53,533 nucleotides of DNA from Candidatus Bathyarchaeota archaeon (GTDB taxonomy: Archaea; Thermoproteota; Bathyarchaeia; Bathyarchaeales; DTEX01), in NCBI GenBank assembly GCA_018397065.1, contig JAGTRI010000007.1:1-53533 (forward strand). The letters run 5' to 3'. Below the pieces are notes generated by a model that was not told where the DNA came from, did no database searches, and saw only the letters and a program-made list of their open reading frames with translations. This document shows positions 33,889 to 43,472 of the stretch, one piece after another (positions within the stretch are counted from its first letter, which is position 1; every line of letters begins with the position of its first letter). The position numbers and the translations under genes were made by a program.

Positions 33889-34292
33889 AGGTGCCGCGTT
33901 ATTCTCTGTTCCATGATCTTTCTGGCCATTCCGCCGACGATTCTGTCTACAAGGTCGCCGTTTTTGAAGACCAATATCGTGGGTATGCTCATTATTTGGT
34001 ACTTCGTCGGAACCTCGATGTTTTCGTCCACGTTTAGCTTGCCAAAAATAATTCTTCCCGCGTAATCTTTGGCTAAACCCTCAATTATTGGCGCTATCAT
34101 GCGGCAAGGCGCACACCACGGCGCCCAGCAATCCACGACAACCAAGCCCCTTTGGCTAGTGAACTCCGTGAAATTTTGGTCAGTCACCTCAACAACGTTT
34201 GCCGCGGAGACAGCTGGTTCCTGCTGTTTCATACGTAGCAGTTCCTCGAGCTTTCTTCGTTTCAGCTCCTCGAGCTCCTTGTCCTCACTCAT
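33885..34292 (-). CDS. trxA: Thioredoxin with N-terminal helical extension
   Basis: The protein has 135 aa. The active site is WAPWCAPCRM; the cis-Pro loop is SIPTILVF. About 30 residues before the fold are charged and helical (EELKRRKLEELLRMKQQE), probably a coiled coil or contact surface. It reduces protein disulfides. Converges on ksgA with a four-base overlap. Confidence 0.93.
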   Translation of the reverse strand: MSEDKELEELKRRKLEELLRMKQQEPAVSAANVVEVTDQNFTEFTSQRGLVVVDCWAPWCAPCRMIAPIIEGLAKDYAGRIIFGKLNVDENIEVPTKYQIMSIPTILVFKNGDLVDRIVGGMARKIMEQRITRHL

Positions 34293-34410
34293 AATTCACG
34301 CCTTCGTTTAATGTAAGGTTAAAAACAGGACGATGAGTTTAAGCCTTTTGCTGCCTAGCTTTTTTCTTATTGCATTGTAGAGGCTGTATGGCGAAACCTT
34401 TCTCATAAGG

Positions 34411-34418
34411 TTTATATG
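34411..34418 (+). promoter_or_regulatory. TATA-like box for the NfnA/PyrK-like gene
   Basis: TTTATATG lies about 27 nt before a likely transcription start near 34439. That start would be downstream of the GTG at 34436 and so supports the ATG at 34472. Confidence 0.4.
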
Positions 34419-34471
34419 TTGTTGTTTTCCATAATGTGCAATCCACGTTCGGCGATTTCGAGGACTCTTTT

Positions 34472-35293
34472 ATGGCGCAAAAATTCAGAATTTTGAAAAA
34501 GGACGCATTGGCGCCTGGAATCAAGCGGATAGTGGTTTCGGCACCTCTCATCGCTAGGAAGGCTCAGGCTGGGCAGTTTGTGATTCTCAGGATTGATGAG
34601 CGCGGCGAAAGGTTTCCGCTTACGCTTGTTGACTGGAACCCTGAGGAAGGCAGCATAGTGCTCATTTTTCAGGAGGTCGGCGCCTCTACCCGGAAGCTTG
34701 GAAGCCTAGAAGTCGGCGACTACGTCGAGGACATCGTTGGGCCTCTTGGCAACCCAACTGAGGTTGAAAAATTCGGCGAAGTAGCTGTTGTAGGCGGCGG
34801 CGTGGGAACCGCGCTAATTTACCCGTGGGTCCGCGTGCTGAAGGCGGCTGGAAACCGTGTTGTAACAATTCTCGGAGCCCGAAACGCTAGTCTGCTGCTT
34901 TTGGAAGATGAGCTGCGAAAAATAAGCGACGAGCTACACATCTCAACCGACGACGGGTCTAAGGGGTTCAAGGGCTTCACTGCTGATGTTTTGAAAAGCC
35001 TATTAGAAAAGGGCAAAAAATTCAACCTCGTAATGGCTGCAGGTCCAGTGCCTATGATGCGGGCAGTGGCCGAGGTAACCCGTCCATACAACATTAAGAC
35101 CGTTGTCAGCTTGAACCCAATCATGGTTGACGGAACAGGAATGTGCGGAGGATGCCGAGTTTCGGTTGGCGGAGAAACCAAGTTCGCATGCGTGGACGGA
35201 CCTGAATTCGACGCACACCAAGTAGACTTCCGAGAACTAACAAACAGGCTCAGAACATACATAGAAGAAGAAACCAAAGCCACAACAGCATAA
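34472..35293 (+). CDS. FAD/[2Fe-2S] oxidoreductase subunit (NfnA / sulfide dehydrogenase beta / PyrK-like)
   Basis: About 273 aa. Ferredoxin-reductase fold: FAD-binding RFPLTLVDW, an NAD(P)-binding VVGGGVGTALIYPWV, and a C-terminal [2Fe-2S] motif DGTGMCGGCRVSVGGETKFAC. In NfnAB and sulfide dehydrogenase this subunit pairs with a large GltD-like flavoprotein; in PyrDK it pairs with PyrD. Neither partner lies next to it here. GAGGA seven bases upstream marks the ATG at 34472, not the GTG at 34436. Confidence 0.88.
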   Translation: MAQKFRILKKDALAPGIKRIVVSAPLIARKAQAGQFVILRIDERGERFPLTLVDWNPEEGSIVLIFQEVGASTRKLGSLEVGDYVEDIVGPLGNPTEVEKFGEVAVVGGGVGTALIYPWVRVLKAAGNRVVTILGARNASLLLLEDELRKISDELHISTDDGSKGFKGFTADVLKSLLEKGKKFNLVMAAGPVPMMRAVAEVTRPYNIKTVVSLNPIMVDGTGMCGGCRVSVGGETKFACVDGPEFDAHQVDFRELTNRLRTYIEEETKATTA

Positions 35294-35396
35294 AAACAAA
35301 ACCACACTTTCACCTTGTTTCCACAGAGCCCATATAAAGAAAAAATTCTTCAAGGCGCACGGAACAAGAAAAATTGTATATTCAGAGCAATTGCCA

Positions 35397-36440
35397 TTAT
35401 TTTTTGAACAGGATTTCGTAGGCTTCTTTAAGGGCGTAATATGCTGGCTTAGGCTTACCTTGAACGTTAAGAAGGCCCCAGCCGCATTCAGATGGACACT
35501 CAGGCTGCCCGCACTGCCAACAGGTCGGAGGGTCACGCCAACGGAAGAAGAAGTTGCCTACAAGGTAAGGAATCCCAGCGAAAAACTCCATAGCGGCCTT
35601 CACAAACTCCGCTTGCTCAGCCTCTGAATGCTCTTTTTTCCAAACGTTGTACCAAGCCTTCTCGTAACAGTTCCAGCCGTTCCAACCCTCAGGCGGAGAA
35701 CCACTAGGCCTTTCTTTCACACGACCAATGGAGGAGTAGCCCCACTCGTGAATGATGACAGGCATCTTTGTGATTCGGTGAATCTCCTCTAAAACAGGAA
35801 GCCAGCTTTCAGGACCACCAGGAGCCCACGAACCGAAATACCCGTCAATCCCAGCGTAATCAAAAACTCTCTTGCCCTCGGCATACAAGGTTTCGAAAAG
35901 CCACCTGCCATCTGCACCTAAACCCGCAGGATTAATGCTGGTCTCAGCCTCAGGGTTACCCTCTTTGACGCCGTTGCTGCCCTCAGTTAGGAACCGTCCA
36001 GCCTGCTCAACTGTCATGGATCCTCGGAAGATGCGGATGTCCATCTCGTTCGAAATCTGCCACAACCCTACAAGCCCAGCTGTCCGCCTGCCAATTTCCT
36101 TGCATCCTTCGCGGTAAGCCTCATAGAAACTGTCCATATCATAGGTTCCAGCCCAAGCAGGTAGGTCAGAATGCCAAACAGACTTGCCTATCTCCTTGCT
36201 GAAACGAAAAGACCCCGCAAGCGGCGTTACACCCATCACCTTGAACCCTTTTTTAACTAAGCCTTTGACGTGCTCTACTCTTTCGAGAAACCTTTGACTT
36301 AGCTCTCCGTTCAGCCTGTCCCTGAACGGGTATGGAAAGCCCACCCTGATCCAGTCGATTCCCGCCTTCTTCATCAAGGCAAAATCAGCCTCAGAATAGA
36401 TGTAGGCGCAAATCCCCCTCAGGTGCCCATCAACGTTCAT
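35397..36440 (-). CDS. Glycoside hydrolase of clan GH-A type (TIM barrel)
   Basis: The protein has 347 aa and no signal peptide. ISNEMD after strand 4 and IIHEWGYS after strand 7 provide the acid/base and nucleophile glutamates of clan GH-A. A short cysteine-rich loop (CWQCGQPECPSECGW) lies near the C-terminus and could bind metal. Retaining glycosidase is likely; the exact family is not clear. First of several sugar-related genes, facing away from the URO-D gene. Confidence 0.72.
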   Translation of the reverse strand: MNVDGHLRGICAYIYSEADFALMKKAGIDWIRVGFPYPFRDRLNGELSQRFLERVEHVKGLVKKGFKVMGVTPLAGSFRFSKEIGKSVWHSDLPAWAGTYDMDSFYEAYREGCKEIGRRTAGLVGLWQISNEMDIRIFRGSMTVEQAGRFLTEGSNGVKEGNPEAETSINPAGLGADGRWLFETLYAEGKRVFDYAGIDGYFGSWAPGGPESWLPVLEEIHRITKMPVIIHEWGYSSIGRVKERPSGSPPEGWNGWNCYEKAWYNVWKKEHSEAEQAEFVKAAMEFFAGIPYLVGNFFFRWRDPPTCWQCGQPECPSECGWGLLNVQGKPKPAYYALKEAYEILFKK

Positions 36441-36583
36441 GCCACATCAAGATAGACAACGACCTTAACAAATAAAAGCATATGGTAAAAAATCCAAGAT
36501 GTCCACGGTCTTCAGCAAGACTTCATTAAGAATCGACTAATTAAATACAATAAACGAATAATAAAGAAGCGGTGAATTGTGAA

Positions 36584-37648
36584 ATGATTCCTCGTGAAAG
36601 AGTGAAACTTGCATTAAGCCATCGTGAGGCAGATAGAATTCCAATCCACGACAGCCCTTGGGCAGCCACAGTTGACAGGTGGAGAAACGAGGGACTACCA
36701 TCAGGAATCTCAGCAGCAGACTACTTCCATTATGAACTAGCAGGCTTCGGACCGGACACGTCACCTATGTTTCCAGTTGAGGTTCTCCAAGAAGACAACG
36801 AGTACATCGTGGAAAGAAACATTTATGGCGGAATCCGGAAAAACCACAGAGACTACTCAACTACGCCGATGATTATAGATTACCCATGTAAAAACAGGGA
36901 AGACTGGGAAAAAATTAGGCCGAGGCTTATACCAAGCGACTACAGAGTAGACTGGGTCACAAGCCTACAGAACTACCACAGGGAACACAGCCGAGGATTA
37001 TTCATCACATACAACGTGGCTGTCGGATATGACAAGATTCAAAACTACGTAGCATCGCCGCGGCTGCTAAGGGCGGTTCTACAAGAACCCGAATGGGTAA
37101 AAGACATGTATTGGACCGACGCCAAACTAGCCATAGAAATGTGCGACCGGATGATGAAGGCAGGATTCAAGTTCGACGGCGCCTTCATGTACTGCGACCT
37201 AGGCTACAGGGGCGGACTGTTCTTTTCGCCAAAACACTACGAGGACCAGCTGCACCCCGTTTTCAAGGAACTCTGCCGATACTTCCACAACCACGGCATG
37301 CCCGTCATCCTCCACTGTTGTGGCAAGGTTAAAGACCTCATTCCATACTTCATCGAGGAAGGAATCGACTGCCTCCAGCCTCTTGAAGTTAAATCAGGCA
37401 TGGATCTTATTGAGCTTAAAGAAAAATATGGGGACAAAATCGCGTTTATGGGCGGAATCGACGTGAGGCTCATGTCCCTAGACGACCCAAAACCTATAGA
37501 AAAAGAAATTAAAACAAAAATCACGGTTGCAAAAGTGGGGGGAGGCTACATATACCATTCCGATCACTCGGTGCCTAAAGACGTCAGCTTCGAACAATAC
37601 AAAAGAGTAATAGCCCTAGTTCAAAAATACGGGAAATACAAAGCCTAA
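36584..37648 (+). CDS. Uroporphyrinogen decarboxylase (URO-D) family protein, probably methyltransferase-like
   Basis: About 354 aa, a TIM barrel. VILHCCGKVKDLIPYFIEEG has the zinc-type H-x-C-G motif of the MtaA/MtbA/cobamide-dependent branch rather than the haem enzyme, and the haem-type arginine-rich N-terminus is absent. Members move methyl groups from corrinoid proteins; many of this subtype in sugar clusters have no assigned role. GGTGA lies eight bases before the ATG at 36584, preferred over GTG 36572. It precedes a GH4 gene with 70 nt between. Confidence 0.75.
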   Translation: MIPRERVKLALSHREADRIPIHDSPWAATVDRWRNEGLPSGISAADYFHYELAGFGPDTSPMFPVEVLQEDNEYIVERNIYGGIRKNHRDYSTTPMIIDYPCKNREDWEKIRPRLIPSDYRVDWVTSLQNYHREHSRGLFITYNVAVGYDKIQNYVASPRLLRAVLQEPEWVKDMYWTDAKLAIEMCDRMMKAGFKFDGAFMYCDLGYRGGLFFSPKHYEDQLHPVFKELCRYFHNHGMPVILHCCGKVKDLIPYFIEEGIDCLQPLEVKSGMDLIELKEKYGDKIAFMGGIDVRLMSLDDPKPIEKEIKTKITVAKVGGGYIYHSDHSVPKDVSFEQYKRVIALVQKYGKYKA

Positions 37649-37718
37649 AAAGGAAACTTTCCTGGGAAAACGTAATATACTGTCTTCAAGCATATTTTCC
37701 GAAAAAGGAGACCCTTGA

Positions 37719-39023
37719 ATGGTTAAGATCACTTACCTCGGAGCGGGAAGCGCATTTGCCCCAGTTTTAAGTAAAGACATATTCCAAATTCCAGGACTCG
37801 AAAAAGGCGAACTTTGTCTCGTAGACATAGACCCAGAAAGGCTGGATCTTTCCCAAAGAGCGACAAAGATAGTTAACGAAAAACTGAAGACGAAATGGAA
37901 GATCACAGCCTCAACCGACAGAGAAGAAGTCATGAGCGACTCCGACTTCATCATAAACACAATCGAGGTCAGCGGGGTACAAACAGTCAAATACGACTAC
38001 GAAATCCCGCTGAAGTATGGGGTAGACCAATGCATCGGCGACACCGTGGGACCAGGCGGAATAATGAAAGCCCTAAGAACCATCCCGCCGTGGCTCGAAA
38101 TCCTCAAAGACGCCGAAAAACTCTGCCCAAAAGCATACGTGCTGAATTATACGAACCCGATGTCCATGATGATGCTTGCAACCTTCCGCGCCTCAAAAAT
38201 GAAGGCTGTGGGACTATGCCACTCGGTGCAGGGAACATCAATGGACCTTGCAAGGTACCTTGAAGTGCCGTACGAGGAACTTGAATGGAAATGCGCAGGA
38301 ATCAACCACATGGCTTGGTTCACGGAACTGGTCCACAAAGGCAGGGACATGTACCCAATTCTTAAGAAGAAAGCGAAAGATAACAAGGCGCTGTACGAAA
38401 TGGACCCAGTAAAGTTTGAGCTACTGTTTCACCTCGGCTATTTCGTGACGGAGTCAAGCGGTCACATGTCGGAGTACGTGCCCTACTTCCGCAAAAGACC
38501 TGAGCTGATCGACAAATACTGCAGAGAAGGATACCTCGGAGGCAGAGGATTCTACGCCAAGAACTGGCCGAAATGGAGACAAGACCTAGACGAAAAACGC
38601 AAACGGATAATCGCCGGACAAGAAGAACCCGACCTACGTAGAAGCGTAGAGTACGCAGCTGAAATCATAGAAGGTATCGTCTTCAATAGGCTGAAAGTCA
38701 TATACGGCAACGTGCTCAACACGGGACTCATCACAAACCTACCGCAAAACGAGGTTGTAGAAGTCGCCTGCCTAGTTGACCGAAACGGCGTCCGCCCAAC
38801 GTACTTCGGGGAGCTCCCACCGCAAGTGGCTGCGCTTTGCAGGTCAAACATGGCAGTCTACGACATGACCGTGAGAGCCATCATGAACAACAGCTACGAA
38901 ATGGCGGAACAGGCACTCATGCTTGACCCACTAACAGCCGCAGTATGCTCGCTGGAAGAAATAAGAAACATGTTCGCAGAACTCTATAAAGCAGAAAAAG
39001 ACTACATACCAAAACTCGAATAA
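37719..39023 (+). CDS. Family 4 glycoside hydrolase (NAD- and metal-dependent, alpha-galactosidase/glucosidase-like)
   Basis: The protein has 434 aa. NAD-binding KITYLGAGSAFAP, the sugar/metal motifs NYTNPMSMM, GLCHSVQGT and GINHMAWF, with the metal Cys and His, are intact. GH4 enzymes cleave alpha- or beta-glycosides by oxidation at C3 and elimination, using NAD+ and Mn2+. The sequence resembles the alpha-galactosidase/alpha-glucuronidase branch, but linkage specificity cannot be assigned. Confidence 0.9.
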   Translation: MVKITYLGAGSAFAPVLSKDIFQIPGLEKGELCLVDIDPERLDLSQRATKIVNEKLKTKWKITASTDREEVMSDSDFIINTIEVSGVQTVKYDYEIPLKYGVDQCIGDTVGPGGIMKALRTIPPWLEILKDAEKLCPKAYVLNYTNPMSMMMLATFRASKMKAVGLCHSVQGTSMDLARYLEVPYEELEWKCAGINHMAWFTELVHKGRDMYPILKKKAKDNKALYEMDPVKFELLFHLGYFVTESSGHMSEYVPYFRKRPELIDKYCREGYLGGRGFYAKNWPKWRQDLDEKRKRIIAGQEEPDLRRSVEYAAEIIEGIVFNRLKVIYGNVLNTGLITNLPQNEVVEVACLVDRNGVRPTYFGELPPQVAALCRSNMAVYDMTVRAIMNNSYEMAEQALMLDPLTAAVCSLEEIRNMFAELYKAEKDYIPKLE

Positions 39024-39168
39024 AGAGCACAATCTTTTCATTTTTTCCAAATAAATCATACTCTTGACGGTAACGAATCTCAATCAAATTTGAAAACCAA
39101 AAAATAGGCAATAACTTTAAATAAAAAACGATTTTACTTTTCACTACTACAAATTTGTACTTAATGAT

Positions 39169-40260
39169 CTAAATCTTATACTCCAAGTATTCGTTTTGAC
39201 AAGGCTTACCCTCACAAATCTGTATCCTCAACAATTGTGGATCATAAACATAGGATGAGCCAGTTGGACGCCAACCGCCATGACTACAAATTGAGTTTTC
39301 ACCATTTGCATGATCCCTAAGAACCATCTTAAGCGTTTCATGATCGATCTTACCCTTTTGTGGAACAAGCAGTTCAAGTATCCGATCTATCCTTAGCACC
39401 GAATCTTTAATGTTTGGAACCATCTTCCTAGTCCACAAAGGCCTCATGCTAGCTGTCAAGAAGACATTTACGCCTATTAGAATACCGTCTTCAGGGTATC
39501 TCTCAGCCTGGAGGCTATGCGTCTTTTCTACTAAAACAACATTAGCCTTTTTATCAGCCAGCATTAAATTGATCCCGGCTACAGCATAATTATGAGCGGA
39601 AATAAAGTCCAACGCCTGCTCAACATTACTGCATCTTTCCATCATTAGCCTGAACAATATTAGTCTTGGATACCCAAAACCAATGTCATTAACGACACCG
39701 GCGCTTGACTGAGAAAAACATAATCCCGCCTCATTAAAACCAATATAAGCAGCAATCCTTCCAGGTTGAAAGAGCATTATGAACCTGTTTCCGTCTTCTG
39801 GCTCAATTTTTACATGCGCATATTCTCCTTGATTCCACTCTCCACCGTCCTCGTTCTTCCCTATTAAAAGTCTGTGATTTGAAGTGATGTCGCCAGTAAC
39901 CGCAATTTGAGTACAACCAAACGGGTTTGACAAATAAAACATTTCAAGCCTTATTTCTTCAAGTACATTTAAGAGTAGAATCTCCTTGTAAGACATGCCC
40001 GAGCCTTCAGCAATGCCTCTAATTTCATCCAAAACCTCAGGAGCATCATTTCGAAATAATGCTTCAAATCTTGGCAAACCCCTTTCTATGTTCTTTTCAA
40101 CCTCGTCAACACCATTTGCCTTAACCCAACCATTATACCACGTGCTGTAAAGTCGCCGAATTTGTGCTTTCAGTTCCTTCCCGTGGCTTAGGCCTATTTC
40201 ATATGGTTTTCCTTTCCAATGAAACAAATTTTTCAACCCCACCTTTTCATAAACTAACAA
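39169..40260 (-). CDS. C45-family acyltransferase/amidase-like protein, copy 1
   Basis: About 363 aa. It matches the acyl-CoA:6-aminopenicillanic acid acyltransferase family. GCTQIAVTG has the Cys that becomes the N-terminal nucleophile after self-cleavage before it. Supporting motifs are IGKNEDGG, QPGRIAAYIGFNEAGL and DHANGENSICSH. Family members transfer or cleave acyl groups on amines. A paralogue lies at 43473-44522. Several TTG starts are possible; 40260 has AGGAG five bases upstream, 40236 also fits the paralogue's shorter N-terminus. It is the last gene of the run and overlaps the transaldolase-like gene. Confidence 0.8.
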   Translation of the reverse strand: MLVYEKVGLKNLFHWKGKPYEIGLSHGKELKAQIRRLYSTWYNGWVKANGVDEVEKNIERGLPRFEALFRNDAPEVLDEIRGIAEGSGMSYKEILLLNVLEEIRLEMFYLSNPFGCTQIAVTGDITSNHRLLIGKNEDGGEWNQGEYAHVKIEPEDGNRFIMLFQPGRIAAYIGFNEAGLCFSQSSAGVVNDIGFGYPRLILFRLMMERCSNVEQALDFISAHNYAVAGINLMLADKKANVVLVEKTHSLQAERYPEDGILIGVNVFLTASMRPLWTRKMVPNIKDSVLRIDRILELLVPQKGKIDHETLKMVLRDHANGENSICSHGGWRPTGSSYVYDPQLLRIQICEGKPCQNEYLEYKI

Positions 40261-41308
40261 TTTTTCTCCTACTTTCAATTTCGTTCAAAGTTTTTTTGTA
40301 GCCCTCCTCGCATGCCTTTTGAAATTTTACACACGGCCCAAAATCCTTAAACTCGCTCGGACACAGCTCATATTCATAATATGCTTTACAGAAATCAGGT
40401 ATTTCTTCAAGCATATTCAAAATGTTTGAAGGTGTTTCTACATCAATTCTTTTCACAACAGGGGGATTTTCGTTTATCAAAGGCTTTGCCTGCGAAGGAC
40501 TTATCGTAATAGCTACATCTCCTCCAACAAGGTCGGTGAAATGATAAGGTTGACGGGAACCTCCAAACATCAAACGTGCCCTGTAATTGTTCTTTTTAAA
40601 AATTTTGTAAAGCTTACGATTCATCGATACTCCTGCATGTCGAATATATCTTGAATCAATGTTCATGCCTAATTCCATAATTTTTTCATTTAGATAGTCA
40701 TCAAGAATACCTGCAATATTAACGACATAACATGCAGGAGCAGCATCAGTCTTGTCTAACCCTCTTTCATATGCTTCCGCCATTGCTATGCCCTGAGCCA
40801 CTGAGAATCCCTTTGTACAAATCGTATTTATTCCTTGACTCGTGAGATATTCAACTGCTTTGATTCCGCTTTCAGTTGATTGAATTTTTACAGCAACATT
40901 TTCTCCAAGCTTGCTAAAGATCTCGGCTTCTTTAATGACTAACTCAAGATCCTCGTTAGTAAACGGATTTCCTTGAATAGCAACATATCCATATTTACCT
41001 TTACTTTTTTTGTAAAGAGGCTCAAACATCGATAGCGACCTTAATGTTATTTTCTGCAGAACTAAACTTGCAACTTCATCGTTTGAGAGTTCGAAATTAG
41101 ATTTTAGAATGCCGTCAATTACAGGATACCAAATATTCTTATCATTACTCAAAGCAATTGGAATGTGCGTTGGATTACTGGTATTTCCCATAGCACCTTG
41201 AGCCAAGTAATATTCTAAGTCCTCCTGCAAGGCAGTGTTGATCCAAAATTCGGTGGGTGTCATTTCTGCAACCCTATAGAAGTAACTTTTCTGCGAAATA
41301 CCCTTCAT
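40247..41308 (-). CDS. Transaldolase-like protein
   Basis: The protein has 353 aa, a TIM barrel. GNTSNPTHIP matches the transaldolase signature (G-x-T-T/S-N-P-T). VAVKIQSTESGIKAVEYL includes the Schiff-base Lys, and TKGFSVAQGIAMAEAY the later motif. True transaldolases move a three-carbon unit between sugar phosphates; the C-terminal extension with cysteines and the operon context suggest a different aldol-type substrate. The ATG overlaps the stop of the upstream TIM-barrel gene (ATGA), with GGAG eight bases before it. Confidence 0.8.
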   Translation of the reverse strand: MKGISQKSYFYRVAEMTPTEFWINTALQEDLEYYLAQGAMGNTSNPTHIPIALSNDKNIWYPVIDGILKSNFELSNDEVASLVLQKITLRSLSMFEPLYKKSKGKYGYVAIQGNPFTNEDLELVIKEAEIFSKLGENVAVKIQSTESGIKAVEYLTSQGINTICTKGFSVAQGIAMAEAYERGLDKTDAAPACYVVNIAGILDDYLNEKIMELGMNIDSRYIRHAGVSMNRKLYKIFKKNNYRARLMFGGSRQPYHFTDLVGGDVAITISPSQAKPLINENPPVVKRIDVETPSNILNMLEEIPDFCKAYYEYELCPSEFKDFGPCVKFQKACEEGYKKTLNEIESRRKIVSL

Positions 41309-42291
41309 TTTTTTCTGCTCCTTCGTTTCGGTCCAAAATCTATTAACATTTTATGTGTCGTATTCCATGTCAGTTCCGGATTTTGGGTGCCCCTCCAGTA
41401 AGTAAACCCGCAAAGAACGTCCGCGCCATTCTCCGCCGCAAGCCTTCCAGCCTCATAAATCTCAACCTCACGACCAGAAGGAACGTGGAAGTTCTGTATC
41501 ACAACCCATAGGAGCTTATTATTCTTGTCGCAAATTTCTCTAGCTTCTTTTGTCATCTCAGCTACGAAAGTTACTGGTTTATTAAACATCCAGTAAGGAT
41601 CGATACCAAAGTAGTCTAAGCTTCTGATTTCTGCTAATAATTTATGGAAATATGCTTCCTTAGGCTGAAGGTATGTAACAGACGCTGAAAATACGCCTTT
41701 TTGTTTTGCCATGTCGCTTATCATGGCGACATATTCAGCTAGTGATTCAGCTTGAAACCTTAGGTTTTCCTCATCTCCTCTCCCAGACATCTTCCTATGG
41801 TTCAATTCCTCAAACTTTCTCTGACAATACTTACAGACACAAGGAATTTCTCTCGGTTCGTCAAAACCTACGCCGTCAACATCATAATTGTCAAATAAAT
41901 CTGAATAAAATTGTTTGGTATACTTCAGGAACTTCGGGTTATTGACACACGATACTTCTCTACGCCGAAAATAATGATCCGTTGTGTTCGCCATATCAGG
42001 AGGAAGCCTAAACCAAGTTTCTGGATGACTGAAATGCCACGTGCTCGGATTAATTGCAGAAAATCTTCCGCCAGTTCCAACTGAAACTATGACTCTTAGA
42101 CCATGGTCATGGATAATCTTTACAGCGTCCTTGAAAATTTCAGAATCTGCGTAAGGATGTATTTCATGTTCGTTTGCATATTCGTAGATTGTGTCTGCGC
42201 ATCCTGCAATTTCTCTGATGTCTCTTCGAAAGACAGGATGAACCCAAAGTGGCAAGCTACCAGGTTGAATTACCCATGTCTCTTTCACCAT
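41305..42291 (-). CDS. TIM-barrel glycoside-hydrolase-like protein, copy 1
   Basis: About 328 aa. DVDGVGFDEPREIPCVCKYCQRKF contains an acidic pair at a strand end next to a CxC-x2-C group, as in several uncharacterised hydrolase-like families. The N-terminal QPGSLPLWVHPVFRRD segment is shared with its paralogue (44578-45546). GGTGA lies five bases before the ATG at 42291; the longer TTG form starts at 42303. No signal peptide. I do not recognise a characterised family. Confidence 0.65.
   Translation of the reverse strand: MVKETWVIQPGSLPLWVHPVFRRDIREIAGCADTIYEYANEHEIHPYADSEIFKDAVKIIHDHGLRVIVSVGTGGRFSAINPSTWHFSHPETWFRLPPDMANTTDHYFRRREVSCVNNPKFLKYTKQFYSDLFDNYDVDGVGFDEPREIPCVCKYCQRKFEELNHRKMSGRGDEENLRFQAESLAEYVAMISDMAKQKGVFSASVTYLQPKEAYFHKLLAEIRSLDYFGIDPYWMFNKPVTFVAEMTKEAREICDKNNKLLWVVIQNFHVPSGREVEIYEAGRLAAENGADVLCGFTYWRGTQNPELTWNTTHKMLIDFGPKRRSRKK
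41411..41483. repeat. 73-bp tract identical to 44669-44741
   Basis: Within the two otherwise diverged TIM-barrel paralogues this stretch is base-for-base identical, including third codon positions. It suggests recent gene conversion. Confidence 0.85.
41764..41846. repeat. 83-bp tract identical to 45028-45110
   Basis: A second base-for-base identical block between the TIM-barrel paralogues, covering the segment before and around the cysteine motif. Flanking sequence is clearly diverged. Confidence 0.85.
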
Positions 42292-42309
42292 ATTTTTCAC
42301 CAACCACTT

Positions 42310-43428
42310 TCACTTTAAAGGTATCACGTACAGCTGACTTTTCCCAGTTTGAGCTGAATTATATATTATCTGAGTACCATCATGATTCCACGCACAATGA
42401 GGGTGTGTACCAGCATGGCTTTGGTTAAATCTGGGATTAAAAACGCAAAGTCTTTCAACAGTCTTTTTTCTGATATCAATTAGAACAACTCCTTGATCGT
42501 CAGAAGTTAAGATATATCTGGATGAAGGATCCGTTACTGGATGACCCGCGTAAGGTTCGTCAACCACAAAATGTTTTTCCGTCCCATCCCTATTTATCAT
42601 CGTGATACGAGGTTCACTTTTATGAACAAAGTCTTTCCAATCTCCCCAAATTAGGTTCTTACTGTCTGAAGTAAAACTATGATGGTGTCCAACATAGCTT
42701 AGCCAATATTTTTCCGCTCCATCCTCGCTTAAAATTACCACACTTCCCCGAATTGAACTTCCAGCACGGCTATCGACCCAAGTTAGTGTTGCAATGTATT
42801 TACCGTCAGGCGACCATTTAGATAAGCCAAAATAAAATTTCTCTTTGTCAAAAGCACCCTTGTATGGGCTCACTATGTAAAGTTCCTCATCAGAGGCAAT
42901 AAGCCTAATGTCTGAGCAATCTTCATCCATTACATAGATGCCTCTTCCTTCTAATTTGGAGGAATCAAGGTTATCGAAAACGAATTTTTCGCCATCAGGA
43001 CTAAGGCCAAAGAACCTGTAGAATTGAGGTTCCTTAAAGTACACAATTTCTTTTGATCTTACGTTTATGACCCCAACTTTCAAATCTGGCAGATAAAAAT
43101 ATACTTTGTTTTTCCTATAGTTCCAAACCTGTTCTGATCCTTGATGCGAATGATAAAACGCCTTATCTGCAATCTTAATTCTTTTAAACTTTTGTGTATC
43201 TATAAGGTAAATCGCACCCTTTTGTGTCGCCCGAACATTTCCCTGTAAACTTAGATCGTTTGGATTTGCCGAAGAAAAAAGAATATATTTCCCATCAAAA
43301 CTCCATGGACACCTATCGTAATACGTGTGTACTTCCTCATTTTCACTGTTTGTGATACGCCATACTGTTCTTCCAGTTTCTTCGTCAATAAGTTCTGATT
43401 TCTCCGAACTATAATCTTCTTCTTTCAA
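42310..43428 (-). CDS. Beta-propeller protein, oligogalacturonate lyase (PL22)-like
   Basis: The protein has 372 aa. Repeated blade motifs (CPWSFDGKYILFSS; LSPDGEKFVFDN; WSPDGKYIAT; HCAWNHDGTQIIYNS) give a seven-bladed propeller. His residues in FYHSHQGSEQ, YVGHHHSF and GTHPHCAW are placed as in PL22 oligogalacturonate lyases, which bind Mn2+ and cleave uronic-acid dimers. A regulatory or sensory propeller is an alternative. The TTG start has AGGAG nine bases upstream. It sits between the two copies of the C45/TIM-barrel pair. Confidence 0.7.
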   Translation of the reverse strand: MKEEDYSSEKSELIDEETGRTVWRITNSENEEVHTYYDRCPWSFDGKYILFSSANPNDLSLQGNVRATQKGAIYLIDTQKFKRIKIADKAFYHSHQGSEQVWNYRKNKVYFYLPDLKVGVINVRSKEIVYFKEPQFYRFFGLSPDGEKFVFDNLDSSKLEGRGIYVMDEDCSDIRLIASDEELYIVSPYKGAFDKEKFYFGLSKWSPDGKYIATLTWVDSRAGSSIRGSVVILSEDGAEKYWLSYVGHHHSFTSDSKNLIWGDWKDFVHKSEPRITMINRDGTEKHFVVDEPYAGHPVTDPSSRYILTSDDQGVVLIDIRKKTVERLCVFNPRFNQSHAGTHPHCAWNHDGTQIIYNSAQTGKSQLYVIPLK

Positions 43429-43472
43429 GTACTTATTCTCCTAAGTCCGACATCATATTTCTTCAGATATTA

